Positions 1 to 13,400 are shown, counted from the stretch's first letter. The stretch: 64,000 nt of DNA from Spizellomyces sp. 'palustris' (GCA_006535965.1 QEAR01000014.1:244011-308010); one strand, 5' to 3'. Numbers and translations are program-made. The notes: generated by a model from the letters alone, not told the origin.

Positions 1-2
1 AT

Positions 3-86
3 CCCAAGACCCGTGGCAGTACATCAGAGTCCGGCAGTTTCCACCTCTTTGTAGATCACAAAAATGTGTATGTTATCACTACGTAG
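3..86 (+). CDS. possible 3' end of an upstream gene (partial)
   Basis: Reading from base 3, one frame is open for 27 codons and ends VYVITT-stop at 84-86. It has a balanced composition and could be the last exon of a gene that begins left of the window. The other two frames stop or look less protein-like. There is no family signature, so this is only a plausible coding tail. The rest of 87-273 shows no coding signal and would be its 3' region, facing the end of the minus-strand CUE gene. Confidence 0.25.
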   Translation, partial: PKTRGSTSESGSFHLFVDHKNVYVITT

Positions 87-273
87 ATAGATTTGTAAGA
101 TTTGTATATTGTTTTTCATTGATGTTTGGCCTTGTCTCAACGAATTCCTTTCTGGTTAACTGCCTGCGCAGAACCTGGACCGGCTGCCCATTTATGGAAT
201 AAAACCTCTTTATCCTCTGTTGATCAATCCTCGATGATAGCTATAACCAATATCGTGGACATGCCCAGTGTTT

Positions 274-952
274 CTATTCCTGCTTGACTGCATTTGGTTG
301 TTGTCGCTTTTCCAGCATTTTTCTACGACAAGCCTCCGATTAAACAAAAACTCTGGTATCAAAGAACAAAAGGCGAATCAGTCACTTACTGTCTGGCCTG
401 CCTCAGCATATATTCCTTCCGCGCCCTCAGACTCTTCTCCCTGGCCTCCGCTGTTTGTTCCCACATGCGCGATGGTTCTGACAGGGGTGCATTTGTATCA
501 TTTATGAGCGTACTCAGCGCTGCATGAGACGGTGTACCGGTGGACTTTGACAAAGTTGAACTACTTGAAGACCCCGTTGAAGACGACGGTATTGATTGCG
601 GAGGTGGCACCAGCACCCCAGTTAGAATGTTTTCACAGGTCTGTTCCACCGACCCAGTGCGGGCTAGGTCGGCCTCAATTTGGGATCGTGGAAAAGCGGG
701 GAACATTGACAAAACAGTATCTACTTTATCGGGAGAAACATGCCGTATGGGAGACGGACGGGTAGAGGAGATCGGAGCGGTTGTGATACGGTTGCTGGAT
801 GAAGAGCTTTGTGAGGGACCGCCTAACAAGACAGGTTAGTGTCAATGTTTCGTACATGCGGATTCAGAACAGGAAGGCATACCAAATACTACATATCGGA
901 AGAAAAGTATGATAAGGGCTACAGATATGACCACTGTCGTCGAGTCTGCCAT
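274..952 (-). CDS. CUE-domain ER membrane protein, Cue1-like (3 exons)
   Basis: Predicted exons 883-952, 390-822 and 274-322 (complement) give 183 residues and all phases close. The first exon encodes a start Met and a hydrophobic segment (about residues 7-22, with VVISVALIILFF), which fits a single N-terminal membrane anchor. A CUE domain follows, opening with VDTVLSMFPAFPRSQIEADL, including the MFP motif that contacts ubiquitin. The linker is rich in Ser. The last short exon adds a basic tail (QKMLEKRQQ) typical of the C-terminal helix of Cue1-type proteins. In yeast, Cue1 recruits and activates the E2 Ubc7 for ER-associated degradation, and that role is inferred here. The start codon lies 223 bp from the divergent gene at 1176. 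Confidence 0.75.
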
Positions 953-1175
953 CCTATTCCAGCGCCAGATACAGTGTAATTCAGTATGTTTCGACTCCTC
1001 TGGAATAATATTACTTGCACCAAGAATCTTTCCTTGTCAAATGATAAGACTTTTGGGTTCGACTGCATCGACAGAACTTCCGTTCGTGTCATGTGACCTG
1101 ATTGGGTGAGCCAAATGACGCCTAGATTACCCCTGAGGACTTGGCCATCATCGCTTTTTGTTGTGCACATTCATC

Positions 1176-1888
1176 ATGCCAGCGACTACCTCCAGCGATA
1201 CCATTTCACCGTCGACCCTCCCCTTCCGATTGACGGATGTGTTGGATGAAGTCTTCTCACTCTGTAAGACGCGCGCGCCCTCTCGCCCGACTCGTTTAGG
1301 TTACTTATTAATAAATCTCCATCTATTATCACAATAGACGCTGCACCAAACAGCGCAACTCAAAAGAATGTTTTCAAGAAGCGCTACCATCCTGATGCTA
1401 TCTTTGAAGATCCCATATTCCGCGTGTATACGGCACGCGATCGCGAAGCTCAATTTGCTTCCCTTCCATCGATCTTTCCTCGTATAGAGATCTCGCGAGG
1501 TCACAATGCTAGTGACATTAAAATCTACAACGTTACGGCGCAAGATGCTCGTAAGGATGGTCTTCCGCAATCGTTGAGCCAATCGCCCTTGGTTCGCATT
1601 GAGATTCCCAATACACAACGGTACTACATGCCGAAGCTGCTAAACTACGTGCCCCTATCCCCTACAAAGGTGGATATCGAGTGTGTCACGCGGCTGACGG
1701 TATTAAGGGATTCCGGGCGTGTGGTAAAGCATCAAGACGTGTGGAAGCAGACGGGAGAGCATTTGCTCGGTGCTTTACCACTGGTGGGCGGCCCCAGTGC
1801 GGCAGTATATGCACTTCTGAAGGGCCCCATTGGCAAAGGCTCCAGCCTTGGTTTGAGGGGTATGGAATCCATAGGTTTGTTGAAGTAG
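1176..1888 (+). CDS. NTF2/SnoaL-like fold protein (2 exons)
   Basis: Exons 1176-1263 and 1338-1888 give 212 residues, with a GT-AG intron of 74 bp in phase. The first half contains the pattern FKKRYHPDAIFEDPIFRVYT, which matches the start of the NTF2/SnoaL-like cone fold seen in fungal 'SigF-like NTF2-like' proteins. The C-terminal part has a PLSPTKVDIECVTRLTV strand pattern and ends in a Gly-rich tail. No catalytic residue set can be assigned. The family includes enzymes and binding proteins, so the function is unknown. It is transcribed divergently from the CUE gene. Confidence 0.55.
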
Positions 1889-2239
1889 CACTCTTGTACG
1901 TAGCAGCTGGTATCACCCGCGAATGGGTTGTCTCATCTTGAGCAGCCATCTTAAGTAGGTACTTTAGGCTCGTTGGCACGCGATTCCTGTCGAATAGTGT
2001 TATATGTCGGAAATAAATTCTTTCCAATAGCATGCCGGTTCACCTCTACATTTGCAATGAATAGTCTAATTCAATGGACAGGTAATATGGCTGGCAGCAC
2101 GCAAGCCACATGTGATGAGTAAGCACATGCACGATGGCGGTGTATTTGACAGGTGCGGAAGCTTCCGCACATTTTCTAGTTCTGCATCACATTTAACAAC
2201 CACCTCGTTGCTTTGATAGTCGCTGTACTGACTGTGATT
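1889..2239. other. intergenic, promoter side of the RdRP gene
   Basis: This 351 bp stretch lies between the NTF2-like gene and the RdRP start. It holds short AT-rich tracts and no open frame with a start worth annotating. A TTG codon at 2213 is in frame with the RdRP, but the ATG at 2240 is the natural start. Confidence 0.5.
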
Positions 2240-5200
2240 ATGACGGCAGCTGCTAATCAGGAGGTTTCAACCTCCAGCGCTGACAGATCTAATAGCAATG
2301 CGTCAACACAGGCGTTGGCTCGAGGGGCGACAAATCGGCTGCCCCTCTTCGTCCGCCACCTTCCTGTCGATGAAATTCTCACGGCTGAAGAGGTGTACAC
2401 ATTCTTCAGCGATTTTGGCAAAGTTGGCACCGTCACTCTCCACAAACACAGAGAACGACCAGAACGGCCATCAGGAACTGCCGTTGTCTATTTGGAAGAA
2501 CCCAAAAAAGAAATTGAAAACATGCTGATAACCCAGAAAAAAATCGACCTTCTTTTTCGTGGACGCCAGGTGGAAGTCCGACTCGACCGTAGACATAGCT
2601 TGGAGGAACATATAACGCGACGCAGGCGAATTAAATTGAATCCGGGATACCCAGATGATTGTCTTAAAGCGGATCGGTTGGCGCTAGGCGCCTTTATCTC
2701 TTTGGATCGATACTGTGAGAAATGGGTACAAACGCAGGACGTGAAGCTCATATTTGAATACGCTGGTACGTCCTTGGGGCAAACGTACTGACAGATCAAT
2801 GTGGGTTCTCATATTAATTGATCTTGCTATATCTGTCACATGCATCAAAGACTGGCAAGGTAAGTGATGGCATTTGATCACCTTCTGCAGACCAGAAGCG
2901 GTCATTAACATTGCACACGTTGCTGTTTCGCTGTCAGCGTAATCTTCAAGAGGAATAACGTGGAATATAAGCTGGAATATAAATTTAAAAAGTAAGCCCT
3001 CTGCTTAAGTCCAGTCTATGTAAGAGATGCTCATACATGCGCAGCATTCGTGATACATTCAAATTGGATTGTCGGAGTGACGGAAACCGCGTTCATTATG
3101 ACTTGGTGGCCTCTCTTAGCCTACCACCGCGCGTGTCTTTCAGGCAGAATGATCGGTTTTCTGTCTCTTCAAGCAGAAGCCATGGTTGGGTACGCATTGC
3201 ATTTAGCAGCATTGCCGGCAACGAGCTGCCCTCAGACGTGTTTTTCTGGGGGTACGAAAAAAGAATTGGTGTCATCAGCGGTGTCCCCGACACCGGTCGC
3301 TTCATGGACCACCGTTATACTTTTACGTATGAGCGGGTCGATGGGCAACGAGATCCGGAAGAAGACCATTTCTTGGCGGTACTGGAGCACCTGGCACAAT
3401 TCGGATTGGTTGTTGATCGGCAACGATACAGCAGTATCGAGTTTGTCTCATTGGAAGATGCTCCTCCTCGTTGTAATGTACTAGAGGCGCCATTGAATCC
3501 GTGAGTGCCTGTTTTGAATATCTCTATTATCATCTCTTTTGAACTAATGACTTGCGAAAGATACGTCAAGTTCAAACTTCTAGGACTCGTGTCTCACAGC
3601 AACATATCTGAGTTTGCTGTGGATGACGAATTCATCGACCTCCTGAACTCTGTACCTCATCATATAGCCGAGTGTATTTTAGAACAGATGATGCAACCGA
3701 AACGGCAGATATGGAATCCGAAGCAAGTGTTCAGGGGGACACAGCCAGGATTGTCCATAAGGTGAATGCCCAGGCACGCGTTTCCGGTGGGTGCCGATTC
3801 AACCAACCTGGAGTGTTACCACCTTGTAGATCCAACATAATGAGAAGTTGAATTACAACCAGAGAATGGTTCGAAAAGTGAGTGGAGTCAAGGATATTGA
3901 CATATATGGCGAATTCCGTTAATTAAGGATGATGATTATTGGTATAGGTCATCATCACGCCGACAAAGATGTATTATCTAGGGCCACAGCTTGAACTTGC
4001 AAACCGTATACTGCGAACGTACAAAGCATATAACAATCAGTTTATGCGTGTCACATTCTGTGACGATGATTTCACCCAAATGAGTGGACCCCACACAGAC
4101 CTTCTCTTCAATCGGATTGAGGCCATTTTTGCAGCGGGAATCACCGTTGCCGGGAAAACATTTCAGTTTCTGCATTATTCGAACAGGTTCTCTCTGTCCT
4201 TTGTTCGTAACCATTATATGAATATTCACCTACATCATTTTCACACCTAGCTCCATGAAAACCTCCGGATGCTGGTTCATTTCTCCCTTTTTCTATGATG
4301 AGAAAAGAGCTCTGATTGATGCCAACTATGTTTACAAGACCATGGGCGATTTCACCGGCATCAAGAATCCAGCGACATTAGGCGCTCGGTACGTGCTGAT
4401 ACATCTGATAAACTATGTCTGTGCTGCAATTATCTGGATCTAACCATTTGATAGAATGGCCCAATGCTTCAGCTCTACAACGGTGACTGGCAAAATGGCG
4501 GACGAGCGCATTGGGTATATTCCTGACATTGAGAGGAATGGTTTTTGCTTCAGTGATGGTGTGGGCCGAATAGGAAAGACTGTTGCGTTCAATAACTGTG
4601 GTGAACTCAAAAAGTCAGTCGTCATATTTCAAATAGGGTCCCTGATGACTGTCATTGATATGGGACCTATCGTCTCTAGATATATGCGAGTGAGGGGTAG
4701 ACTGCCTTCCGCATTCCAGGTAAGATGGGATAATTTCACCGAGCGCCGAGATATGGATTATCGTGCTAAATCATCTGCACTTCTCGTCATCCTTTCTTAT
4801 TGATACAGTTCCGCATGGCTGGTGCCAAAGGAGGTGGGCATACGTCGATACGCGCCGCGCCGCAAGAAAGGTGGCTTCACAAGTTTCCCCTCTTCATACA
4901 GTCCTTACAGTCGACCGCAACATACCAAGGAACGAGGTACATCTTCGGCCAAGCCAAGTAAAGTACGTTTTCTGCATCCTGCCCAAGTGTTTCAGTATCC
5001 CGCACAACATATGAAGTGCCCGATGATTTTTTCAGGTTCAAATCCGGGCACTATGCTCTAGAGGTTTGCCGCACTAGTTTCTATAGTCCTGGCTACCTCA
5101 ACCATCAGTACGTCATTTTGCTTGAGACACTTGGTATCCACAAGCAGGTATGCCAATGTACAAAGCCATCGCTAGTGAGCACGTTCACCACATCTGACAC

Positions 5201-7267
5201 CCACAGGTCTTCTTGGATCTGCGCGACGAGACAATTCGAGACCTTGATCGGGCACTCCAGAACCCAGTTGATGCCATTAAAGTCTTGAGTGAAAACCAAG
5301 ATGAAGAAGGAGTGTGTCATACCTTGATAACAATGATCACAGCTGGCTTCTTCGAGGCCAAGGAGCCATATTTGATGAATCTTCTGAAGCTTTTCCGCAC
5401 TCTTCAGGTACGACACCAAGTCAAATATGGCTATTCACGGTTGCAGTCCTTTGTAATCTAGGCCCTTTCACGTTTGTTATACTGGTAGCTGCGAGAGCTG
5501 AAGAGAAGAGCTAAAATTCTTGTAAAACGAGGATGCACTCTCATCGGCGTAATGGATGAAAGTGGTATCCTGCCAGCGGGGAACTTGTTCGTTCAGTTCA
5601 CAAATCCGGTGACGGACACTAGGGAGATTGTCAAAGTAACCATCACAATGAAATTGGTTCCTTGCAAAGCTCAACATAACGGGTTTAGGGTCGTGCGGCT
5701 ATAATGCGCGCCCCATGTTTGCATCCAGGAGACGTTCAAGTGGTTGATTGCGTGGATATTCCGCAGGTATAAAGCTTAAAAAACATTGGCAGGTCTTACG
5801 CAATAACTTGACAAAATCGAATACAGCTGCATCACCTAGTGGATGTGGTCGTCTTCTCACAGCACGGTGAAAGGCCGTTGCCAGATATGCTCTCTGGCGG
5901 CGACCTTGACGGCGATACATTCTTCGTCACCTGGGATGCTCGCCTTATCCCCAAGAAGGCTGACAACCCGATGGAATACGCCATTGGCACCCCTGCACAT
6001 CCCCAAGGAAGCCATGTAGCTCAAATTAGGCGGTAGGCACCTTCGCATCAAGCACCTGGTTTCCCTTCCCAGCAATCACTGATCGTTTGACATTTCCATT
6101 AGACATTTTATCAATTATCTGAAGCATAATAATCTAGGCCAAATTGATAACGCATGGAAAGCTTGGGCAGATATAAGTGAATCAGGTGCTAGAGACCCAC
6201 ATGCCTTGAGATTAGCTGAGTTGCATTCAGATGCTGTCGACTTTGCTAAAAAGGTCAAAGGCGGGCCGCAAATTCTGTCGTGCTTACAAAATGCTTCATG
6301 TTAACTCCAAAGTTGTTGTCTGTAGGGTATTCCCGCGATCATGGAATCCGCGCTGCGTCCCAAAAAGTGGCCGGACTTTATGGAAAAACCGGAAATCAAG
6401 TCCTACCGAAGCGAAAAGGCTGCCGGGGAAATATATCGAAGCGTGTCTGTGGACCTTGAACTATTGAAGGAATTCCAGCCGCTTCCGCAGCTTATTATTT
6501 CAGGGTACGAGCGATATCTAAAAGAAGCTCGCGACCAAAAAATGCAATATGATACGGAAATCTGTGCTCTCATGAATCAATATGGAATCAAGTAAGAATG
6601 GTGATTTAGGATATAACCTCTAGTGTTTATTTCTGCTCAAACTCTTTGCCCTGGCAGATCCGAATTCGAGCTTGTGTCCGGTTACATATTCAAGTTATCG
6701 GAATTAGAATTAAAAAAGCGTCCCCAGGAGCTTAAGGAGCAGGTGATGCACGCGGTTCTCGTGATCCAGAGAGGTTATCGTGAGCGATTCTGGACACAGG
6801 ACCTGATGCCCAACGAAGATAAATCCCTGCTCATCAACAAGGAGTCAGTGATTGGATTTGAAACGCCACTGCCAAAAGAAATATGTTGCAAGGCATCGGC
6901 GTGGTACATGGCAGCTTACAATCCTACTCAACCTGAGGCTCATCGGGACGATTCTTGTGAGAAGAATGAAGAAACACTTGCAGCGGAGAGGCGCCGGAGA
7001 GCGATTAAAAAGTCGGATGCAGAGTACGAGAGGATCGACTGGGATATGCACGGACAATTTTACAGTTTTCCTTGGATATTGTATGACGTCCTCTCAAATC
7101 TTTACCGTCAATCATGCCCGGCAAAAGAGGATCACCTGGATGGATGGGAGTACGCACAACAGACGTTCGATTCAACCTGGCGGAGTGGAAAGCACAAGCA
7201 CGGCACGTTTGACGAGGCGACAGAGAGGATACTTAAGCCCGCAGGGTATGATACGTTGTGGTCATGA
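2240..7267 (+). CDS. RNA-dependent RNA polymerase of RNA silencing (about 18 exons)
   Basis: Predicted exons: 2240-2784, 2938-2991, 3045-3500, 3561-about 3762, a short exon ending 3879, 3948-4186, 4251-4388, 4455-4719 (66 bp at 4614-4679 may be a further intron), 4809-4833, 4902-4962, 5036-5147, 5207-5407, 5489-5635, 5689-5766, 5827-6032, 6103-6253, 6326-6591, 6658-7267. The product is about 1,240 residues. An RRM-like N-terminus (PLFVRHLPVD) precedes the cellular RdRP core: VIITPTKMYYLGP, IPDIERNGFCFSDGVGRIG, LRPSQVKF, CTLIGVMDESG, and the catalytic loop GGDLDGDTFF in the exon at 5827. The Asp triad of the DxDGD motif is intact. These enzymes make double-stranded RNA from single-stranded templates and feed Dicer. 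The junction near 3762-3879 is uncertain. Confidence 0.92.
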
Positions 7268-7740
7268 TTTGTAGGACGGCGTATGTTGCTTGAACTATTG
7301 TTTCCTTTTCCGTTCATCGTTGGTGTATGGTGTATAATATTCATTTCTGCTCTTGCGCATCTTATTGAGACAAGTATATGTGGCACATCTCCGTTGCGGT
7401 GAATAAGTGCCTCCTGTGGGATGACATGGATGCAATCATTATATCGGCTGATTAGCCTCGTTTCTGGTGTATATATGACGGAAAGGTTCAGATCATATTT
7501 CAGATGCGTTGTGCGATGTATATCGACGGGTTTACATGATGGAGGAGCAGGACGCCTGTAGCTAGAAACATAGGCTCTCCTGAGCTGGATGTCCCGAATC
7601 AGTCAAGTCGAGAGATGAGAAGCCTTATCATTGAAATTTGTGATTCAACTCATATTACCGTCCGCCTATTATACACTTCTCTTCAAATGCATCGAACTAC
7701 ACGAGATCAATATACACGACATGCACTTCCTGTGCAGCCG
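7268..7740. other. convergent 3' region between RdRP and SWI3
   Basis: These are the tail-to-tail 3' regions of two convergent genes, 473 bp, with AT-rich runs. No coding signal, repeat or RNA gene is recognisable. Confidence 0.5.
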
Positions 7741-10099
7741 CTATCCGATGGAGATCAAAAATCCTTCTCCTTCCCTTGACAGTGGACCTACTTCTTGTCC
7801 ACCCTGTGCTCCAAACTCCACCTTCATCGCTCCAGCTGCATTGCCAAGTTCACCGAAACCACTGCCCTTCATCACATTGCTATAATTTCGGTTCTCATTC
7901 ACATGGTGATTATCCTTCTCCATTGAGAACGCGTGTCTGGCTTCCCAGTTCAACACCGTTCTTCGGAATGCTAGCCTATCCATGTATAATCGCTGTTTCT
8001 CTCTTTCAATCTCTTTTCGCTCGTGCTCGAGGACCGCTTCCATTTCTTCGAAATGAAGCATCTTCGCCTCCAACTTTCGCATTTGTGTCTGGATCAGCGC
8101 AAGCGTCAGCGCGTGCAATTCTGATGTCGCATGACCGCCCAATACATGTGCTTTGGCTCCGGCGGACGCGATCGCGGTCGCAGCCGATTTCTGAAGTGAC
8201 GCATCGGGACGGGCCCCGCTTGGCTCGACGTCCTGCGCTGTAGTCGGCTGATGAGTTGGAATAGCCTCCGGTACTTCCGAATCTACTTGATCAATGTTCA
8301 TTGCGTCAGCAGTAGCGTTCACGTCGTGCGAAGCTCCTTCTGCTGCTGCGGTGACCGGTGGCTTCTCTTCCGCTAGCTCTTGGTCTTCCATCTTCTCCTG
8401 GGTGGTCGGGGTACCCTGTTTGCTTGCGCTTGTAGTTCCCTTGGTGATATCTTCTCGGTTTTCGCCTTCTGTTTGCGTCTCGGATGGCTTAGATTCCTTG
8501 ATGTCCTTTGCGCTTGTCGCCTTCTCCAATTCTTCAACTGCGGCCTTTGAAGCAGCAGCTGCAACTTTTGGATCTACCACCGAAGCCAGGAAAGCAGTCA
8601 AGCTCAGAACAGGATTGTCGGCGGCTGAGAAAGGAACACGATGGAATTGGAGCGGTCCCAGGTCGCTTGATTTTACCCCAACGTAGGGATCTTCTATGGG
8701 GAGCTGTAGGAACTTCAATATGCACTGGTCGCGCGTTCGAGTTCCAACATGATCGGCAACTTTGTTCCAATCTTCATCGAAAAGTTCAATGCCTTCCAGT
8801 AACAGCAATGTTTCTTGCTCTGTCCAGTCATCCTCAGCAGCTTGCTTAGTTGGACGATCTTCCATTTTAATGAAATCCCCGGAATACATATTTGACGGAA
8901 AGCGGCCTTCAATGTAGCAGTTTGTGCAGATCTCCATTGTTGGTGTTTTGGTGCTGTGATACCGAAGACGGGTGCAGTCAACGCCGCAAGTTGCGCAGTT
9001 ATGCTTTACTTTCTTTGCCGGAGGGGTTTGGGCAGCTTCTTCTTCTTCCGCTTCTAAGGCGTGTTTTCGAGGGCTTTGAGCGATGGCGTCCGCGTATATA
9101 TTTTTGGAAAACTGGAGGTTTATAGGTGGGGCTTTTGAACCTATGGTATTATCCATCAATTCGCGGTCCGCGGGACGTTGAGGCGTGCGCGGTTCGGTCT
9201 TCAGCAAGGGTACGGAGGGATAAATTGGTTGCAGGCCACGAGGGGTATCAGCTGTCACGCGGAAGTGACCAGTGAAAGCAGGGCCCACTGTAGATGGCCG
9301 CGAATCAGCATCCACCTAGACGAGCCACGAAGAGCGGATATGTGGGTTACAATATTCAAAGAGCTTACCAACAAGGCTCTCTCACCTGGTAATTAACCAA
9401 GCCCCACTGCTCGAGAAATGCATGCACTCTTATTATGGCACAAACATCTCCAGCCAGATTTCTTCTACATGCGGTCACTGTCAAATACTCTGACGGATTT
9501 AACCGGTACGTGTTGATCATGAAGTCACGATAATCTTTGTAAACACTGGGAGTCTTGCTCTTGTTCTTATTGTTGAAGAATTCTGGTAGAGAGCGTTTTT
9601 CTATGTCATGGATGCGGGACATGTTGAACCATGCCGTGTAGCTGGGTATAATGATTTCTTGCGCCTGAGGCACGAGCATTTTGCTAGCGGTTGCCGGCCC
9701 CGCGTCGATATCAGCCAATCTGACATTCATCCCACTCCCATCTATAGGGACACTGAATTGGTAACTTTGATTATATATTGTTTTCAAGGACTCTTCAAAC
9801 TTACCTATGCCACCTGCATCCGCATTCGGCGCTGCTTCATCTCCACCGCCACTTGCAACCGTTTGCGCATTGGGATCGTCATTATCCGTACGATTTACGT
9901 CGCCCCGTTCTCGTGGCTCGGTAGCAGAGTCGTCGCCCAGTCTAGAATCTCCTCTTTCAACACCCGCCTCAGCGTCTACATCCATATCAGTGTTCTCCGC
10001 TATGGAAGCATCTGAACCTTGCTCATTTTCAAAGCTTAATTCATTGCCAGTCTCGTCGGGGTGATGGGTGCCGTTGATGTCGGGTTTTTGAGAGTCCAT
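7741..10099 (-). CDS. SWI3/RSC8 (SMARCC-type) chromatin-remodelling subunit (2 exons)
   Basis: Exons 9386-10099 and 7741-9315 (complement) give 762 residues. After an acidic N-terminus comes a SWIRM domain (about residues 135-235: [20 protein letters not shown] ... [20 protein letters not shown]), whose end crosses the intron (LVNYQ then [12 protein letters not shown]). A ZZ-type zinc finger follows, with CATCGVDC and ICTNCY cysteines. Next is a SANT domain ([20 protein letters not shown]) and a long coiled coil of heptads near the C-terminus. SWIRM-ZZ-SANT-leucine zipper is the diagnostic order of SWI3/RSC8/SMARCC, the dimeric core scaffold of SWI/SNF and RSC remodellers in the nucleus. The central linker is Ala/Glu/Thr-rich and probably disordered. 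I cannot say whether it is the SWI/SNF or the RSC paralogue. Confidence 0.93.
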
Positions 10100-10448
10100 A
10101 ATGAGTGAGTGATCTCTAGCCCCACGGGAGTGTTGGCCAGCGTTGAATTATGGGGCGTTTACGCGAAAGTGAGAATCCGTGTTGAGAAAGACAAAGCTCT
10201 CTGTACGGAGGTCTGGTTGGCTCTAGGTAATGCAGTCTATAAACGACGTTGCAAATCAAATGCGCCCAGGTGCGTCGTTGTGACCAAATCTCGGTACCAA
10301 AAGTTCAAAACACGTTCTCATTTAGACATGCTGGACAGGCGCGAGGGCAGTGGGCATGGCAGCCAATGTGTGGCACAGTCATAATCCCAGTCAAAATCTA
10401 TGTGTCAAGGATTACATGATACTTTGTCATCTTCATGTCCAGAATAAT
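10100..10448. other. intergenic between IFT80 3' end and SWI3 promoter
   Basis: This 349 bp stretch holds the 5' side of the minus-strand SWI3 gene and the 3' side of minus-strand IFT80, which point the same way. Nothing else is recognisable. Confidence 0.45.
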
Positions 10449-13400
10449 TCATCTCGTTGTCGATCGTTGACGGTCGCTTTCTTCCTCCATAGCGATCTTT
10501 GCTTGGATTTTTGCCCAGTCCACTTGAACCTGTGATAGAAAGAAGAGTTAGACCGAACTGTCCTGGGGCGGATACTGGGCGCGAAAATAGCAGGGCCTTA
10601 CACTCTGTCCATATTGTACAAATTTCCTATTTGTCTCTCGCCGACTGACAGCTTTGAGGTACTTGTCCCGGAAATAGAGGACAGTGTCAACATGTGTCTT
10701 GTACTTGATGGCCAGCTCTAAAGCTCTAACAAACGTAGACGTGCAACTCAGGACATGAAGCAGAGAACACAGATATGTAGATTGACACTTACCTCTCCCA
10801 ATTGAATAACCCAATCCACATTCTGATCGCTCTATATACCAGATTTGCTGACAATAAAATGTTCTCAGCTTCAGATGGTCGTCGTCGCAGAAGTGCCAAT
10901 TCGGCAGCTCGTGCTTCTGCAATGGGAATATCGCGAACATATGTGATGTACTGGACTTTAGCAATTTCATCAATTGCAGCATATGCCACTTCCGCGGTAT
11001 GCAAGTCCTGTCCATGTATGGCCATGGCTGCCAGACACGCCCATAGTTCTTTTATCTAGTGTCGCGAAAGGGCCAAAGTAAGCGTCTATCAAAGCAGGTC
11101 CGACAAGGAGCTTACATTCACATATCGACATAGACGTATTGCTTCTTCCCACTGCTTTTTCCGGGTGTGTTCTTGCAGCAAACCAGGGAGCGGGGTAATG
11201 TTGCTTTATATTCATCCAAATGACTTGTTTAATGACATGGATAATCGCATCGAAATGCATGCACCAACCTAACGGTGACCAGCGCCCCATCAGCGCGGCG
11301 AAGGGTGCATTGCGTGCCAAAGAAGTTCACAATCTGGGCGTTTTTTCCAAAATTGCTGGAAGATTGCAGATTATTACCTACCGCAGTCGCGACTAGTCGT
11401 TGAATACCAATTCGTTGCCTAAAGTTACGTACCTTCCGTCCTTTTCAAATTTTGTCAAAGGCGCGATGTCTTCGTCGATGAAGACCACATTCGGGTAATA
11501 CCAAACAACAAACTTATAGTCCATCATCGCCACCAGTAGATCGGTATCAGCATTCCAGGCAAATGTTTCTACCATTGTACCTATGAACCATATTCAGCAA
11601 TGTCAGAATCGCCTTCCCGGATATACTCAGCCTGACTTACCCAGCTTTTTGAGATCTGGCTTTACCACAGGGGTAATGTACATATTTCTATTCTTATCAA
11701 CTAAAACCAACTGTCTGCCGACAGTAGATGCACACTGATTCAGCCCAATTTCCGCAATGTCGGCTGTGTGTTTAATGGTTCCATTGCCAAGGGGACGACC
11801 AGAAGCACTCTCGAAGATATATATAGCTAATGAGGGGCTGTTAGGCATGCAGTCATACGAGCATAGTATGAACATACTTTTCTCGTCAGCTTTGTCCTTG
11901 ACCGCGAGCACGTCCCCGGAAATGGATATCGTCTGCGGTGTCACACACTCTGCTCGCAATCCAGCATACTTCGGGGAGCTAGCCAGTCGACCTTCGTACG
12001 AGAATATTTGAATGCCCGTCACTGTGTCTACCAGAACAAAATACCTGCAAACATTGTCAACGTCGTGTGCTCTTTGGTATCCGAAGGACATATATCATTG
12101 ACGTCCGTACTTACTCAGGACACTGTTGTATGCAAGTCACTCTTCCATTGTTCGTCAAGTCAACAATAGCCGGCGTATTCCAGTTCCGTTCACTGTAAAC
12201 GTGACACTGCGAAGATGTCGCAACAACGAGATAACCAAAGCCAAGAGACACTTTCACGACGCGGTCGCGGAAATCTTGTTCGCAATGAGACAAGTATAGT
12301 TAGCAACCACGCCGTCCAGTTCTGCACATCTCGGAGTCACAATACCTAGGTTCTCCGTAGCGCCATTCACTGCGTCATGAACATGTATTGTATGGTCATC
12401 TAACAGGATTACTTCATGATTTTTCCACTCGTAACGCCTAGGAGATCGATTAGCATTCCATAAAACTTCCGCTCATCTTGAGATCGCTTGCTTCGGTCTA
12501 CAGGAAGCCGAATCGTCCTGCCTCTTACCTGTTTATTACATGTGCAAACACTACCGCCCCAGAACCTCCAGCACAAGCCATTTGTGTTCCATCGGGAGTC
12601 CAAGAGATGTTAAAGATGGATCCACTGTTCAGTTTCTCCATCGCAACAGACCACTGTTATGGTAAGAGTATACAAGCCTAAGCGGAAGAGCACAGAATTG
12701 ATGGAATACCAAGGCAGGACGCTCTCGCATGCTTACCCCTAGCTTGTCACACACCCGTAGCGAGTTGTATGATCCCACCGCAAACAGGTCCCCACTGGGA
12801 TTCCACGAAATGGATGTGACGGGGTGATCATGAGGATTGCTCGAATACAATTGTCTGCCGAAGCTGTCCCAGACCTGGCATTTGTCTAAGCCACTGACGG
12901 AAACAGGTGTGCACAAGCTAATGTCTTATTTACCTTGTATTTTCTGTCTTCACCAGCGGAGAGAATGAGCCCATTTACCAAGTTCCAATCAGCTTTTAGG
13001 ATAATGCCATCGTGTCCTTTCCACTGTTCTTATGAATTTCTATCAATACAGTTGTAATGCAAGGCGATCACTCATCGTTAAAGAGACGGACCTGATTCGG
13101 CTTACTCGCAGGTTGCAGAGACTTCATTATAAGGTTCCGTCCGTTTGTAAAAAGTACTTGGTCATTGTCGGGCGACCATGAAATGGAGTAAATTGGATAA
13201 CCTGCCAGTACATCCTTAGCCATTTCAGAGGACATTTATTCCAAAGGGGACCATACACACCAATTTGCACTAGGACAGACCGCAGCATGCCGCTTCTGGA
13301 CCATATCTTCACATTTCCATCTTCTCCCGCTGAGCCGATATGAACGTAATTGAGGATCTATAATTTGGCCCACACTCAAAATACTTCAAAGTTGCCTCGT

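Noticed and set aside
386-829. start of the CUE gene at the left end of its long open frame (829)
   Set aside because: The frame begins with TTG, and an upstream ATG exon (883-952) joins in phase to supply a membrane anchor, as in Cue1.
5034-5046. tRNA T-loop-like sequence GGTTCAAATCC
   Set aside because: It lies at the acceptor and start of an RdRP exon (coding KFKSGHY). The flanking bases cannot pair into a T-stem or acceptor stem, so it is not a tRNA gene.
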